From Chloroflexota bacterium (GTDB lineage Bacteria > Chloroflexota > Anaerolineae > Aggregatilineales > Phototrophicaceae), in the NCBI GenBank assembly GCA_023392115.1, contig JAEVZT010000305.1, positions 1 to 6,566 of the forward strand: a stretch of 6,566 nucleotides of DNA, in the 5' to 3' direction. Position 1 is the stretch's first letter, and every line of letters starts with the position of its first letter. Below the pieces are notes generated by a model. The model did no database searches and was not told where the DNA came from. It worked only from the letters and a program-made list of their open reading frames with translations. Below are positions 1 through 6,200 of the stretch, in pieces. The translations under genes and the position numbers were made by a program.

Positions 1-1
1 C

Positions 2-1483
2 TCTGCCCCCTCTCCGGTGTGGCGTTGGAGAGGGGACTTTGGGGTGAGGGGGCTTGTTGTCCTCGCATTGCTCGAACTGTTCGCGGCGGCGCGGGTGCTG
101 CCGTACAACCACCTCGTGCCACCGGAAACCTACAGCGATCCGCGCTTCACGATCCGGCAGATGCGCGTCTATGGTGACGGTCAGACGCCGCCGGATCGCA
201 TGTTGAGCATCAGCGGGCTGCTGTTCGATCCCGGCGACCGCGCCGCGCTCGAAACTCGCTACGCCGGTCTTTCAGAAACGGCGCTGCATAACGCCTTCAT
301 CACGGTGAAACAGCGTGAAATCGTCGCGCCCAACATGCCGCTGTCGTGGGGCTTTCCGACCGTCGACGGCTTCGACGGCGGCTTGCTGCCAACGACCGAT
401 TTCACGGCGTTCACGTCGCTGATGCTGCCCGACGGCGAGCCGCGCACTGTCGACGGCAGGCTGCGCGAACTGCTGGCGCTCGAAGGCTGCCGCGGCGCGT
501 GCATCCCCGACCGCCGCTGGCTCGACCTGACGGACACGCGCTACCTGATCACCGACAAGGTATACGACCTCGTCCACGAAGGCATTTTCTACGATACGCA
601 GTTTGAAGTCACGCTTGCGCCTGACGAGGATGGGAGAAACGAGCTTGTTGTACCGGGCTATAGCTTTGAACTCAGCGCCGTCGACGTACTTTACACCTGC
701 GTCGAGAGCGATTGCCCGCCACCCGATCTGGAACTTGTCGACGGCGAGGGGCAGGTGATCGCCAATGACAGCGCCCTCGATCTCGGCTCGCTTGACGGCT
801 ACCACCTCGCGCGGCTGAGGATCAATGAGCCGCTGACGCCGGACGCGGTGCAAATCACCAGCCAAGCGCCTATCACCGTGCGCGCGGTGACGCTCGTCGA
901 TACGCGAACCGGCGATTTCCAGCAGACAGCGCCGCCCCCGTGGACGCGCGTCCTGTCGAGCGATATCAAGATATACGAGAATGGGGCAGTTTTGCCGCGC
1001 GCGTTCATGGTCTACGACGCGCGTTATATCCCTGACGACGAGGCGGGAACAGAAACGGCGCTTGCTCTGATGCGCGATCCCGCTTTCGACCCGGCGGCGC
1101 AGGCGATCATCGCCGGAGCGGGTGACGACTTCAGGGGCGGAGGTTCAGCCAACACGGTCACGATCCGCAGCTATACGCCGGAACGGATCGAGATCGCCGT
1201 CGAAACGGATGCCGACGGTTATCTCGTCCTGACCGACGCGTATTATCCCGGCTGGACGGCGACCGTTGACGGGACGCCGGTAGAAATCGAACGCGCCGAC
1301 GTCCTATTCCGCGCTGTGCGAGTTCCCGCCGGGGCAAGTGAAATCATTTTCACCTACCAGCCGGCGGGGTATCCGCCCGCGCTGTGGATTGGCGTCGGCG
1401 CGTTCGCCATTTGCCTGTTGGTGCTAACCGGTTACTGGATCACGGGCACGCTGTTCAAGTCGCCTTCGACGATCCGCACGTAG
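2..1483 (+). CDS. YfhO-like membrane protein, C-terminal part (5' end outside window)
   Basis: The frame is open from base 2, so the gene very likely starts upstream. The first in-window start codon (GTG at 17) lies inside a REP-like hairpin and has no Shine-Dalgarno sequence. Numbering from that GTG, a hydrophobic segment (about 13-26) ends in LPYNH, a junction typical of YfhO-type proteins. A large extracytoplasmic region follows, with DTRYLI at 173-178, a family-like position. A beta-rich domain holds YYPGWTATVDG (409-419) and RAVRVPAG, the YfhO C-terminal signature. A last membrane helix (about 455-475) and a short cytoplasmic tail end the protein. Relatives are roughly 800-1000 residues with many N-terminal helices and are linked to glycosylation or cell-envelope polymer assembly; the substrate here is unknown. 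The last 17 codons overlap the convergent gene. The family assignment is confident; the function is inferred. Confidence 0.8.
   Translation, partial: SAPSPVWRWRGDFGVRGLVVLALLELFAAARVLPYNHLVPPETYSDPRFTIRQMRVYGDGQTPPDRMLSISGLLFDPGDRAALETRYAGLSETALHNAFITVKQREIVAPNMPLSWGFPTVDGFDGGLLPTTDFTAFTSLMLPDGEPRTVDGRLRELLALEGCRGACIPDRRWLDLTDTRYLITDKVYDLVHEGIFYDTQFEVTLAPDEDGRNELVVPGYSFELSAVDVLYTCVESDCPPPDLELVDGEGQVIANDSALDLGSLDGYHLARLRINEPLTPDAVQITSQAPITVRAVTLVDTRTGDFQQTAPPPWTRVLSSDIKIYENGAVLPRAFMVYDARYIPDDEAGTETALALMRDPAFDPAAQAIIAGAGDDFRGGGSANTVTIRSYTPERIEIAVETDADGYLVLTDAYYPGWTATVDGTPVEIERADVLFRAVRVPAGASEIIFTYQPAGYPPALWIGVGAFAICLLVLTGYWITGTLFKSPSTIRT
7..52. repeat. REP-like hairpin element inside a coding frame
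   Basis: CCCCTCTCC (7-15) and GGAGAGGGG (27-35) form a perfect 9-bp inverted repeat around an 11-base loop, followed by ACTTTGGGGTGAGGG. This stem plus GGGGTGAGGG tail resembles a dispersed element (CCCTCACCCC...CCCTCTCC...GGAGAGGG) that I recall from intergenic regions of many GC-rich bacteria. Here it lies in the open frame of the YfhO-like gene and would be translated as a short polar stretch (SPVWRWRGDFGVRG) just before a membrane segment. Alternatively the gene starts after the element and the element is intergenic. The hairpin is read directly; the element class is from memory. Confidence 0.6.
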
Positions 1484-2496
1484 CTCGCAGCTACCCATCC
1501 CGGCGTGCCGCGGAACACGACCTGATACCAGTCGCCGCCCGGCGTCCTGCCGAGGATCGGCAGGATGTCGCCCCACGGGATGCGCCCGATCTGCTCTGAT
1601 CCGACCAGCGGCGCGGCACGTAACCTCAGCGTCGCCTGTGTTTGACCGACAACGCCGGTCGTCGCCGCCGGGTCGCCCTGCGTCACGAACGAACTGACGA
1701 CCGGCGCGTTGAACTCGTTGCCGTTGACGAACAGATAATAACCCCAGACCCACCCCTGCATTCCGCTCAACTGGAGCAGGAACCAGCGCGCGTCGTCGTC
1801 GCGCCCGACTATGGCATACGTCTGCCCGCGCTGGATGCGGTTGACAACCGGCGCGGCGAAGAACGGCGCGCCGCGCACGAGCAGGATAGGCGCGCGGACT
1901 ACCGTGCCTGTAAGCGCGCCCGCCGGGATCGCCGGCAGCGGGGTTGGCGGAATGCGCGTCGCTGTCGCCGCAGGCGGAACAACGCCACCGGGGAACGGCG
2001 TCGTGCCAATGCCGGGCGTCATCGGCAGGCTGACCGGAAACCACTGGAACTGGATCGCCGCGCGGTCGACAAGCTCAAGATACTCGACGGTCAGCGTGTG
2101 CGTGCCCGCCGTCAGCGTCCGCTGGAAACGGTCGGTCGTCAGCGGGCGCCCGATGAACTGATCCCAGACGATCACGCCGTCGATCAGGACACGCACGCCG
2201 TCATCTGACGTGACAGCGAATTCATACGTGCCCTGATTGAAGAACTGGACGGATGTGAAACGGGCAGACCAGTTGTCGACCGGTACGGCGGCATTCGGGC
2301 TGCCCGTCCCCCAGTCGACGTTGATGCCTGCCGGCAGCGCTTCGGAAAAGACAGGCGATCCCGACAGGGTTGTGTTGTTGAAGTACTGTGCCGTCCAGCC
2401 GGTGCCGAAGTCACGGCTGCTGTCGGCGTGGATCACCGCTACCGATAGGATGCCGACGAGCGCCGTCAGCAGCAGTAAGAGTGTTCGCTTCCTCAT
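1432..2496 (-). CDS. Secreted PA14 domain protein with two bacterial SH3 domains
   Basis: A 354-residue exported protein. The ATG at 2496 was chosen because it begins a classic signal peptide (MRKRTLLLLL, hydrophobic core to about residue 21, likely cleavage after VIHA at residue 24) and has GGGGG 9 bases upstream. An ATG three codons earlier abuts that G run, and longer starts run into the divergent patatin gene. Residues 34-153 match a PA14 beta-barrel: GWTAQYFNN at the start, then FAVTSDDGVRVLIDG (93-107) and the closing AAIQFQWFP. A Pro/Thr-rich linker (about 154-195) leads to two SH3b repeats (about 196-259 and 281-344), each ending in a GW-containing strand (QGWVWGYYLFV; PGWVAASYVRI). 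PA14 domains usually bind carbohydrate and SH3b domains often bind cell-wall or other surface ligands, so a surface-binding role is likely. No catalytic domain is visible. Its 3' end overlaps the opposing gene by 52 bp. Confidence 0.88.
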   Translation of the reverse strand: MRKRTLLLLLTALVGILSVAVIHADSSRDFGTGWTAQYFNNTTLSGSPVFSEALPAGINVDWGTGSPNAAVPVDNWSARFTSVQFFNQGTYEFAVTSDDGVRVLIDGVIVWDQFIGRPLTTDRFQRTLTAGTHTLTVEYLELVDRAAIQFQWFPVSLPMTPGIGTTPFPGGVVPPAATATRIPPTPLPAIPAGALTGTVVRAPILLVRGAPFFAAPVVNRIQRGQTYAIVGRDDDARWFLLQLSGMQGWVWGYYLFVNGNEFNAPVVSSFVTQGDPAATTGVVGQTQATLRLRAAPLVGSEQIGRIPWGDILPILGRTPGGDWYQVVFRGTPGWVAASYVRIVEGDLNSVPVIQ

Positions 2497-2532
2497 CACA
2501 TCCATCCCCCATACGCGACGAAGTTTGCCAGA

Positions 2533-2538
2533 AGTATA
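2533..2538 (-). promoter_or_regulatory. Candidate -10 box for the PA14/SH3 gene
   Basis: On the minus strand TATACT lies 36 bases upstream of the chosen ATG, which would give a leader of about 30 bases. No good -35 hexamer is seen at the usual spacing. It sits in the 115-bp region shared with the divergent patatin gene, so the two promoters may influence each other. Confidence 0.35.
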
Positions 2539-2553
2539 CACCGATCCCCCGTG

Positions 2554-2582
2554 TTGCGCCCTTGAGCACTCTCGCCTAGACT
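2554..2582 (+). promoter_or_regulatory. Candidate promoter for the patatin-like gene
   Basis: TTGCGC (2554-2559) and TAGACT (2577-2582) are separated by 17 bases, each matching the sigma-70 type consensus at 4 of 6 positions. Transcription would start near 2589, leaving a leader of about 23 bases that contains the Shine-Dalgarno GGAAGGA (2596-2602). The match is weak and the site is tentative. Confidence 0.3.
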
Positions 2583-2611
2583 GAAGCCTACGCGCGGAAG
2601 GAACATAACCC

Positions 2612-3685
2612 ATGCTCGACTTCAACCCCAGTGGCAAAAAAGTCATCCTGACTGTCGACGGCGGCGGGATGCGCGGCATGATCGCCATCGCCATGCTCGC
2701 CGAACTTGAAGCCATGACCGGCAAGCCGTGTCAGGAATTGTTCGACATGGTCGGCGGCACGAGCACCGGCGCGATCATCGCCGCCGGACTCGGCATCGGC
2801 ATGACGGCGCAGCAGCTTCTGGAAGTCGTCTACCGCGACCGACTCCCGCGCGCCTTCCCGGCGAATAATGTCAAGCTCTATCTGCGCTATCTGCTCAACG
2901 GACTGCGCCACCTTTACCCGCTCGAACCGTTCCGGCAGGCGTTGCAGCCGTTGTCGCAGGGAATCAAAATCCGCGACCTGACGCGCCCGATCGTCTTCAT
3001 CACCATCAAGGACGTGCGGAGCGGTGAAACGTACTACGTCGTCAGCAAGGGACCCGGGCTGCCGGCAGTCGCCGATTACCCGCTTTCGGGCGTGGTCGCG
3101 GCGAGCGGCGCGGCGCCGATCTACTTCCCGCCGGTCGCCGGCAACCTGATCGACGGCGGCGTTGGCGTGACCTCGAACCCCTGTCTGGCTGCGACGATCG
3201 AAGCGATGGAGTACATTGGCGCGTCGGAAGGCTTCATCGACCAGCATGTAATTGTCATTTCGCTCGGCACAGGCTACGTGCCGCTGATGCACCCCGAAGG
3301 CGCGGCGGCTCGCTTCTGGCTCAAGGATTGGGTCGAATACGTGATCTTGGAAGGGCTTGACGACGCCAGCTTGCAGCAGGTTTACAGCGCCCGCGCGATC
3401 TACGGCGACCGCATCGACCTGCGGCGCTACAACCCACAGCTCACCGCCGACAACCTGCGCGACAATCTCGGTATTCCAATGGAAGGACAGCCCGATCCGC
3501 TCAAGCTGACGCTCGATTCGCACGAACCGTCGCAGGTCGCGCTGATGGTAGCGATCGGGCGCGCCTACGCCCGCAAAATTGATTGGAATGTGCCGTCACA
3601 GATGCCTTGGGACACGACCGGCGGGCACACGAAACCCATCCTCACGCCGATGACGATCGATTGGTCGAAAACGCCGTACAGGTGA
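2612..3685 (+). CDS. Patatin-like phospholipase / acyl hydrolase
   Basis: A 357-residue protein with every element of the patatin fold, predicted to hydrolyse ester bonds of phospholipids or other acyl lipids with a Ser-Asp dyad. DGGGMRG (16-22) is the glycine-rich oxyanion loop. GTSTG (49-53) is the nucleophile elbow with Ser51. AASGAAPIYFPP (163-174) is the conserved middle motif. DGG (181-183) carries the catalytic Asp181, and SLGTG lies further on. There is no signal peptide or clear membrane helix, so it is probably cytoplasmic or peripheral to the membrane. The ATG is supported by GGAAGGA 9 bases upstream. The last 100 or so residues show no extra domain I recognise. Patatins also act as effectors in CBASS defence (CapV), but no nucleotidyltransferase or ubiquitin-like partner is next to it, so a housekeeping lipase is the simpler reading. 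It ends 9 bp from the stop of the convergent hydrolase gene. Confidence 0.93.
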   Translation: MLDFNPSGKKVILTVDGGGMRGMIAIAMLAELEAMTGKPCQELFDMVGGTSTGAIIAAGLGIGMTAQQLLEVVYRDRLPRAFPANNVKLYLRYLLNGLRHLYPLEPFRQALQPLSQGIKIRDLTRPIVFITIKDVRSGETYYVVSKGPGLPAVADYPLSGVVAASGAAPIYFPPVAGNLIDGGVGVTSNPCLAATIEAMEYIGASEGFIDQHVIVISLGTGYVPLMHPEGAAARFWLKDWVEYVILEGLDDASLQQVYSARAIYGDRIDLRRYNPQLTADNLRDNLGIPMEGQPDPLKLTLDSHEPSQVALMVAIGRAYARKIDWNVPSQMPWDTTGGHTKPILTPMTIDWSKTPYR

Positions 3686-3694
3686 TTGTGTCCG

Positions 3695-4390
3695 CTAGTC
3701 TTGCAGCGTGTACGAGCCGCCCGGATCGAGGACGATCGGCTGCGCGTCGGTTTCGCTGCTAACGCGGTTCGCCCAGTGCCCCGCGTTCTGCGCGATTGGC
3801 GGGAACGTGTTGTAGTGGATCGGCAGGACGAAGCGCGGGCGCACGTAGCGAATGGCGCGGATCGAGTCGTCGATGCCCATCGTGAAGTAGTCGCCGATCG
3901 GCAGGAATGCCACGTCGATGTTGTGCTCGCCGATCAACTGCATGTCGGAGAATAGCGCGGTATCCCCGGCGAAATACAGCCGCTTGCCGCTTTCTTTCGC
4001 CGTAATGATGAGACCGTATGGCTGACCACCATACGTGCCATCCGGCAGCGATGAGCTGTGAAACGCCATCGTCAGCTTGACGGTCATGAAGCCGTAATCG
4101 CCAGTCCCGCCGGTATTCTGCCCATGGGTCGTTTGGACGCCCTGCGCTTCAAGCCAGTTGGCGATCTCGAAGTTGGTGATAACGCCCGCCCCCGTCCGCT
4201 TGGCGATCGCCACCGTATCGCCGAGATGATCGCCGTGCCCGTGCGACAGCAGGATCAACTCAGCCTGAACGTCTTCCGGTGTCGCGGCGGCGAGGGGATT
4301 GCCCGACAGAAACGGATCGATCAGGATTGGATGCCCGTCGAGGTCGATGGCAACTGCCGAGTGTCCAAGCCACGTTATCGTGATGCTCAT
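3695..4390 (-). CDS. UPF0173-family metal-dependent hydrolase (metallo-beta-lactamase fold)
   Basis: A 231-residue protein, the usual length of the UPF0173 family (relatives of YtkL). It opens with MSITITWLGHSAVAID, the family's beta-strand start. Metal ligands are in place: HGHGDH at 50-55, His111, AGDT with Asp143, and His192 in LPIHYNTFPP. Two divalent metal ions, probably zinc, are expected. The family's physiological substrate is not established, so only a hydrolase role is supported. The start is firm: GGAGG at 4398-4402 (minus strand) lies 7 bases from the ATG. The gene is 35 bp downstream of the sensor kinase gene on the same strand with no terminator between, so cotranscription is likely. 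Its stop is 9 bp from that of the convergent patatin gene, leaving no room for a terminator between them. Confidence 0.93.
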   Translation of the reverse strand: MSITITWLGHSAVAIDLDGHPILIDPFLSGNPLAAATPEDVQAELILLSHGHGDHLGDTVAIAKRTGAGVITNFEIANWLEAQGVQTTHGQNTGGTGDYGFMTVKLTMAFHSSSLPDGTYGGQPYGLIITAKESGKRLYFAGDTALFSDMQLIGEHNIDVAFLPIGDYFTMGIDDSIRAIRYVRPRFVLPIHYNTFPPIAQNAGHWANRVSSETDAQPIVLDPGGSYTLQD

Positions 4391-4425
4391 GAACCTTCCT
4401 CCGTGTTTCTGGCGTGATTACCTGA

Positions 4426-5676
4426 TTAAGGCTCGTGGATGTGTGCCAGCGGCATCGTGATCGTGAATGTCGCGCCCTGATTCAATCCTTCGCTGGTCGC
4501 CCAGATGCGTCCATTGTGCGCTTCGACCAGCGCCCGCGCGATGCTTAAGCCGATGCCCATGCCACCCTTCGAGCGCGTCATGTGATCTTCGACCTGATAG
4601 AACCGGTTAAAGATGCGCTCAAGCTGGTCGCCGGCAAGCCCGATGCCGTTGTCGGTGATGATCAGCAGCGCTTCGCCGCGCTGAATCTGCACCTGCACCT
4701 CGATCAGCCCGAAGTCGGGCGTGAAGCTGATGGCGTTGTTGAGCACGCTCGTGATCGCCATGCCCATGCGGATGCGGTCGATCATGACGCGAGTCCCCAC
4801 CGGCGGCGGGATGTAATGCAGGCGGTGGCGCTTCGCCTCAACGATCGAGTTGACGTCATGCAGCAGCTCGCGCACGAACGAATCGAGATCGACCGGTTCG
4901 AGATCGAGGTCGGCGGTGTTCTGTTCGAAATAGCGCAGGTTGGTCAGGTCTTCGATCAACCGTCGAAGCTGCATCGCGCTGCCGACCACCTTCGAAGCGT
5001 GCTCGCTGACCTCGGGATCATCCGATTCCTGTAGGAAGCTGGCGTAGCCCAGTATCACGCCGAGCGGCGTCCGCAGTTCATGTGACGCGATGGCGATGAA
5101 ATCGCTCTTGAGCTTGTCGACCCGGTTCAATTCTTCGTTGGCTTTTTGCAGCGCCGTGACGAGCTGCACGCTCTCAATGGCGACAGCCGCCTGCGACGCG
5201 AGGATCGACAGGTAATTGGTGTCGTCGTCAGTCCACGGCAGGTGACGCTTGTTGACGACTTCGAGGACGCCGATCAGCCGGTTCTTCGAGTGCATTGGCA
5301 GCGCGAGGATCGAGCGTGTCTCAAAGGCGAAACTGTCGTCGACCTGCTTGTAATGGTGGGCGTTGTTCTGCGCATCTTCGACGACCACGACCCGATTTTC
5401 GCGCATCACCTGACCGGCAATACTTTCCAGCGGGACGTGAACGCCGATCAGCGACTGGCTTCCCGCCGTCGTCGCCGCGAAACGAAGTTCGTTCGTCTTG
5501 GCATCCCACAACAAGACCGATGCGGCTTCGGCATCGGCGATTTCGACCGCCGCTTCCATAATCTGATGCAGCAGGGGTTTTGGCTTGAGGGTCGAATTCA
5601 ACGCCGTGCTGATTTCTGTCAGCCGTGTGAGGATTGCTACTTTGCGTTCCAGCGCGTGTGTCTGCGGGTGAATCAT
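4426..5676 (-). CDS. GAF-domain sensor histidine kinase
   Basis: A 416-residue kinase without a signal peptide or membrane helix, so probably a cytoplasmic sensor. A GAF domain covers about 32-170 (RSILALPM, LIGVLEVVNKRH). A helical linker (about 170-195) joins it to the HisKA dimerisation domain with SHELRTPL, the phospho-acceptor being His199. The ATPase domain (about 298-411) shows an N-box (LNNAISFTP with Asn314), a G1 box DNGIGL (342-347), an F-box (IFNRFYQVED) and a G2 box GGMGIGLS (371-378). The first Asn of the N-box (as in NLLxNA) is replaced by Ser310, a minor deviation. The ligand is unknown. No response regulator is in the window, so the partner is encoded elsewhere. The ATG has only a weak Shine-Dalgarno (AAAGGG, 14 bases away). 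The downstream UPF0173 gene is probably cotranscribed. Confidence 0.93.
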   Translation of the reverse strand: MIHPQTHALERKVAILTRLTEISTALNSTLKPKPLLHQIMEAAVEIADAEAASVLLWDAKTNELRFAATTAGSQSLIGVHVPLESIAGQVMRENRVVVVEDAQNNAHHYKQVDDSFAFETRSILALPMHSKNRLIGVLEVVNKRHLPWTDDDTNYLSILASQAAVAIESVQLVTALQKANEELNRVDKLKSDFIAIASHELRTPLGVILGYASFLQESDDPEVSEHASKVVGSAMQLRRLIEDLTNLRYFEQNTADLDLEPVDLDSFVRELLHDVNSIVEAKRHRLHYIPPPVGTRVMIDRIRMGMAITSVLNNAISFTPDFGLIEVQVQIQRGEALLIITDNGIGLAGDQLERIFNRFYQVEDHMTRSKGGMGIGLSIARALVEAHNGRIWATSEGLNQGATFTITMPLAHIHEP

Positions 5677-5703
5677 GAAAATTCGCTTTTCCCTTTAGTT
5701 GGG

Positions 5704-5709
5704 ATTATA
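5704..5709 (-). promoter_or_regulatory. Candidate -10 box for the sensor kinase gene
   Basis: A perfect TATAAT on the minus strand, 27 bases upstream of the kinase ATG. Transcription would start near 5697 and give a short leader of about 20 bases. The best -35 candidate, TTCCGA (5726-5731, 16-base spacer), matches only half of the consensus. The promoter lies about 90 bp from the left end of the box array, so a protein bound there could affect it. Confidence 0.45.
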
Positions 5710-5796
5710 GCGTAGGTGGTGCCGATCGGAACCATCAGGAGAATAGAGAAACGTTCCCTGCATTCATATCAATATATCTTAGTCGAAGTAGTAGGG

Positions 5797-5983
5797 CTGT
5801 CGAAACTGTTCAAAACTTATCCCATATTAATCCCAAGTCTTCGCTTATCGCAGAATATAAACCAAAGCGCTTCCCTAATTCACAGGTGTTTGGGTAAAAC
5901 TTGTGATAAGCGGAACAAGTGTGCTGAAAGTTTTGAACAGGTGCATGTTCATAACTCGGCGGGGTTTTGAACAGTTTCGACAG
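5797..5983. repeat. 20-bp perfect inverted repeat bracketing the left half of the array
   Basis: CTGTCGAAACTGTTCAAAAC at 5797-5816 is the exact reverse complement of 5964-5983. Each arm is two fused boxes, one GA-type and one CG-type, overlapping by one base. Two more inverted pairs support an overall dyad: CTTCGCTTAT (5839-5848) with ATAAGCGAAG (6014-6023), and 5946-5962 with 6040-6056, the latter matching at 16 of 17 positions. The arms are 147 bp apart, so they are more likely protein-binding sites placed symmetrically than a hairpin. Confidence 0.85.
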
Positions 5984-6111
5984 GCTAACGCGGCTAAACC
6001 GCTTTTCCCTGAAATAAGCGAAGGCGTTATGAACATCCGCCGCCGAGTTTTGAACAGGTTATGAACAGATCGGGCGAGTTTTCGACAGACTTTTGAACAG
6101 CTTTTGAACCG
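5797..6111. repeat. Array of 12 DnaA-box-like decamers, TT(A/T)T(GA/CG)ACAG
   Basis: Plus-strand copies: TTTTGAACAG at 5931-5940, 5965-5974, 6048-6057 and 6091-6100; TTATGAACAG at 6059-6068; TTATGAACAT at 6027-6036; TTTTCGACAG at 6079-6088; GTTTCGACAG at 5974-5983; TTTTGAACCG at 6102-6111. Minus-strand copies: GTTTCGACAG at 5797-5806, TTTTGAACAG at 5806-5815, and TTATGAACAT at 5945-5954. Five copies are identical. Starts at 6027, 6048, 6059, 6079, 6091 and 6102 are 21, 11, 20, 12 and 11 bases apart, close to whole helical turns, so the bound proteins would lie on one face. The 5931 and 5945 copies face each other across a short spacer. No other cluster of this decamer was noticed in the window. 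Confidence 0.85.
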
Positions 6112-6200
6112 AAAAATAAGAGTCTTAATGTACGGGCTGGGATAATTTGGATTAATTGGGGATATATGGGGTATATCGCTTGGGATAAATGGAAAAAAAA
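6112..6200. other. AT-rich stretch with TGGGATAA repeats, candidate unwinding element
   Basis: About 34% G+C by hand count, against clearly GC-rich coding sequence around it. It begins where the box array ends. It carries TGGGATAA at 6138-6145 and 6181-6188, with the related GGATTAATT, GGGGATATAT and GGGGTATATC between them at roughly 10-base intervals. The reverse complement TTATCCCA appears at 5817-5824, beside the left arm of the array. The region ends in a run of eight A (6193-6200), which also serves as the U tract of the terminator read on the minus strand. Its role as a duplex-unwinding element is inferred from composition and position. Confidence 0.5.

Larger units (their letters stand above)
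5797..6200. other. Candidate replication origin (oriC-like region)
   Basis: This covers most of the 639-bp gene-free stretch between the kinase and the ABC transporter gene. It combines a dense two-orientation array of a 9-10-bp box (5797-6111), dyad-symmetric arms, and an adjoining AT-rich stretch (6112-6200) with short TGGGATAA repeats, in an otherwise GC-rich window. Dense initiator boxes next to an unwinding element are the layout of bacterial oriC. The boxes, TT(A/T)T(GA/CG)ACA, agree with the classical DnaA box TTATCCACA at the outer positions and differ at the central CC. That they bind DnaA is inference. No dnaA, dnaN, rep or parAB gene is visible. Alternatives are a cooperative regulator's operator cluster or a nucleoid or partition site. 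The 84-codon frame at 5716-5970 runs through the repeats and is not believed to be a gene. Confidence 0.5.

Noticed and set aside
2497..2724. N-terminal extension of the PA14/SH3 gene upstream of 2496
   Set aside because: The extension would place about 70 non-family residues before a perfect signal peptide and overlap the divergent patatin gene.
2588..3523. 311-codon minus-strand frame opposite the patatin gene
   Set aside because: It is antisense to an unmistakable patatin; long antisense frames are expected in GC-rich codon-biased genes, and its product is a low-complexity Arg/Asp/Ala/Val-rich shadow.
2612..3685. CBASS defence system based on a CapV-type patatin
   Set aside because: No CD-NTase, HORMA/TRIP13 or ubiquitin-like genes are adjacent; the neighbours are a PA14/SH3 protein and a UPF0173 hydrolase.
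5936..5950. LexA/SOS box (GAAC...GTTC)
   Set aside because: Two facing boxes create GAAC-N7-GTTC here, but the Gram-positive-type SOS box needs a 4-base spacer, and the half-sites are simply members of the decamer array.
5716..5970. 84-codon plus-strand open frame in the intergenic region
   Set aside because: It runs through the inverted repeats and boxes, has no Shine-Dalgarno sequence, resembles no family, and its C-terminus is encoded by the repeat units.
5797..6111. CRISPR array
   Set aside because: Repeats are only about 10 bp, occur in both orientations and have irregular short spacers; no cas genes are present.
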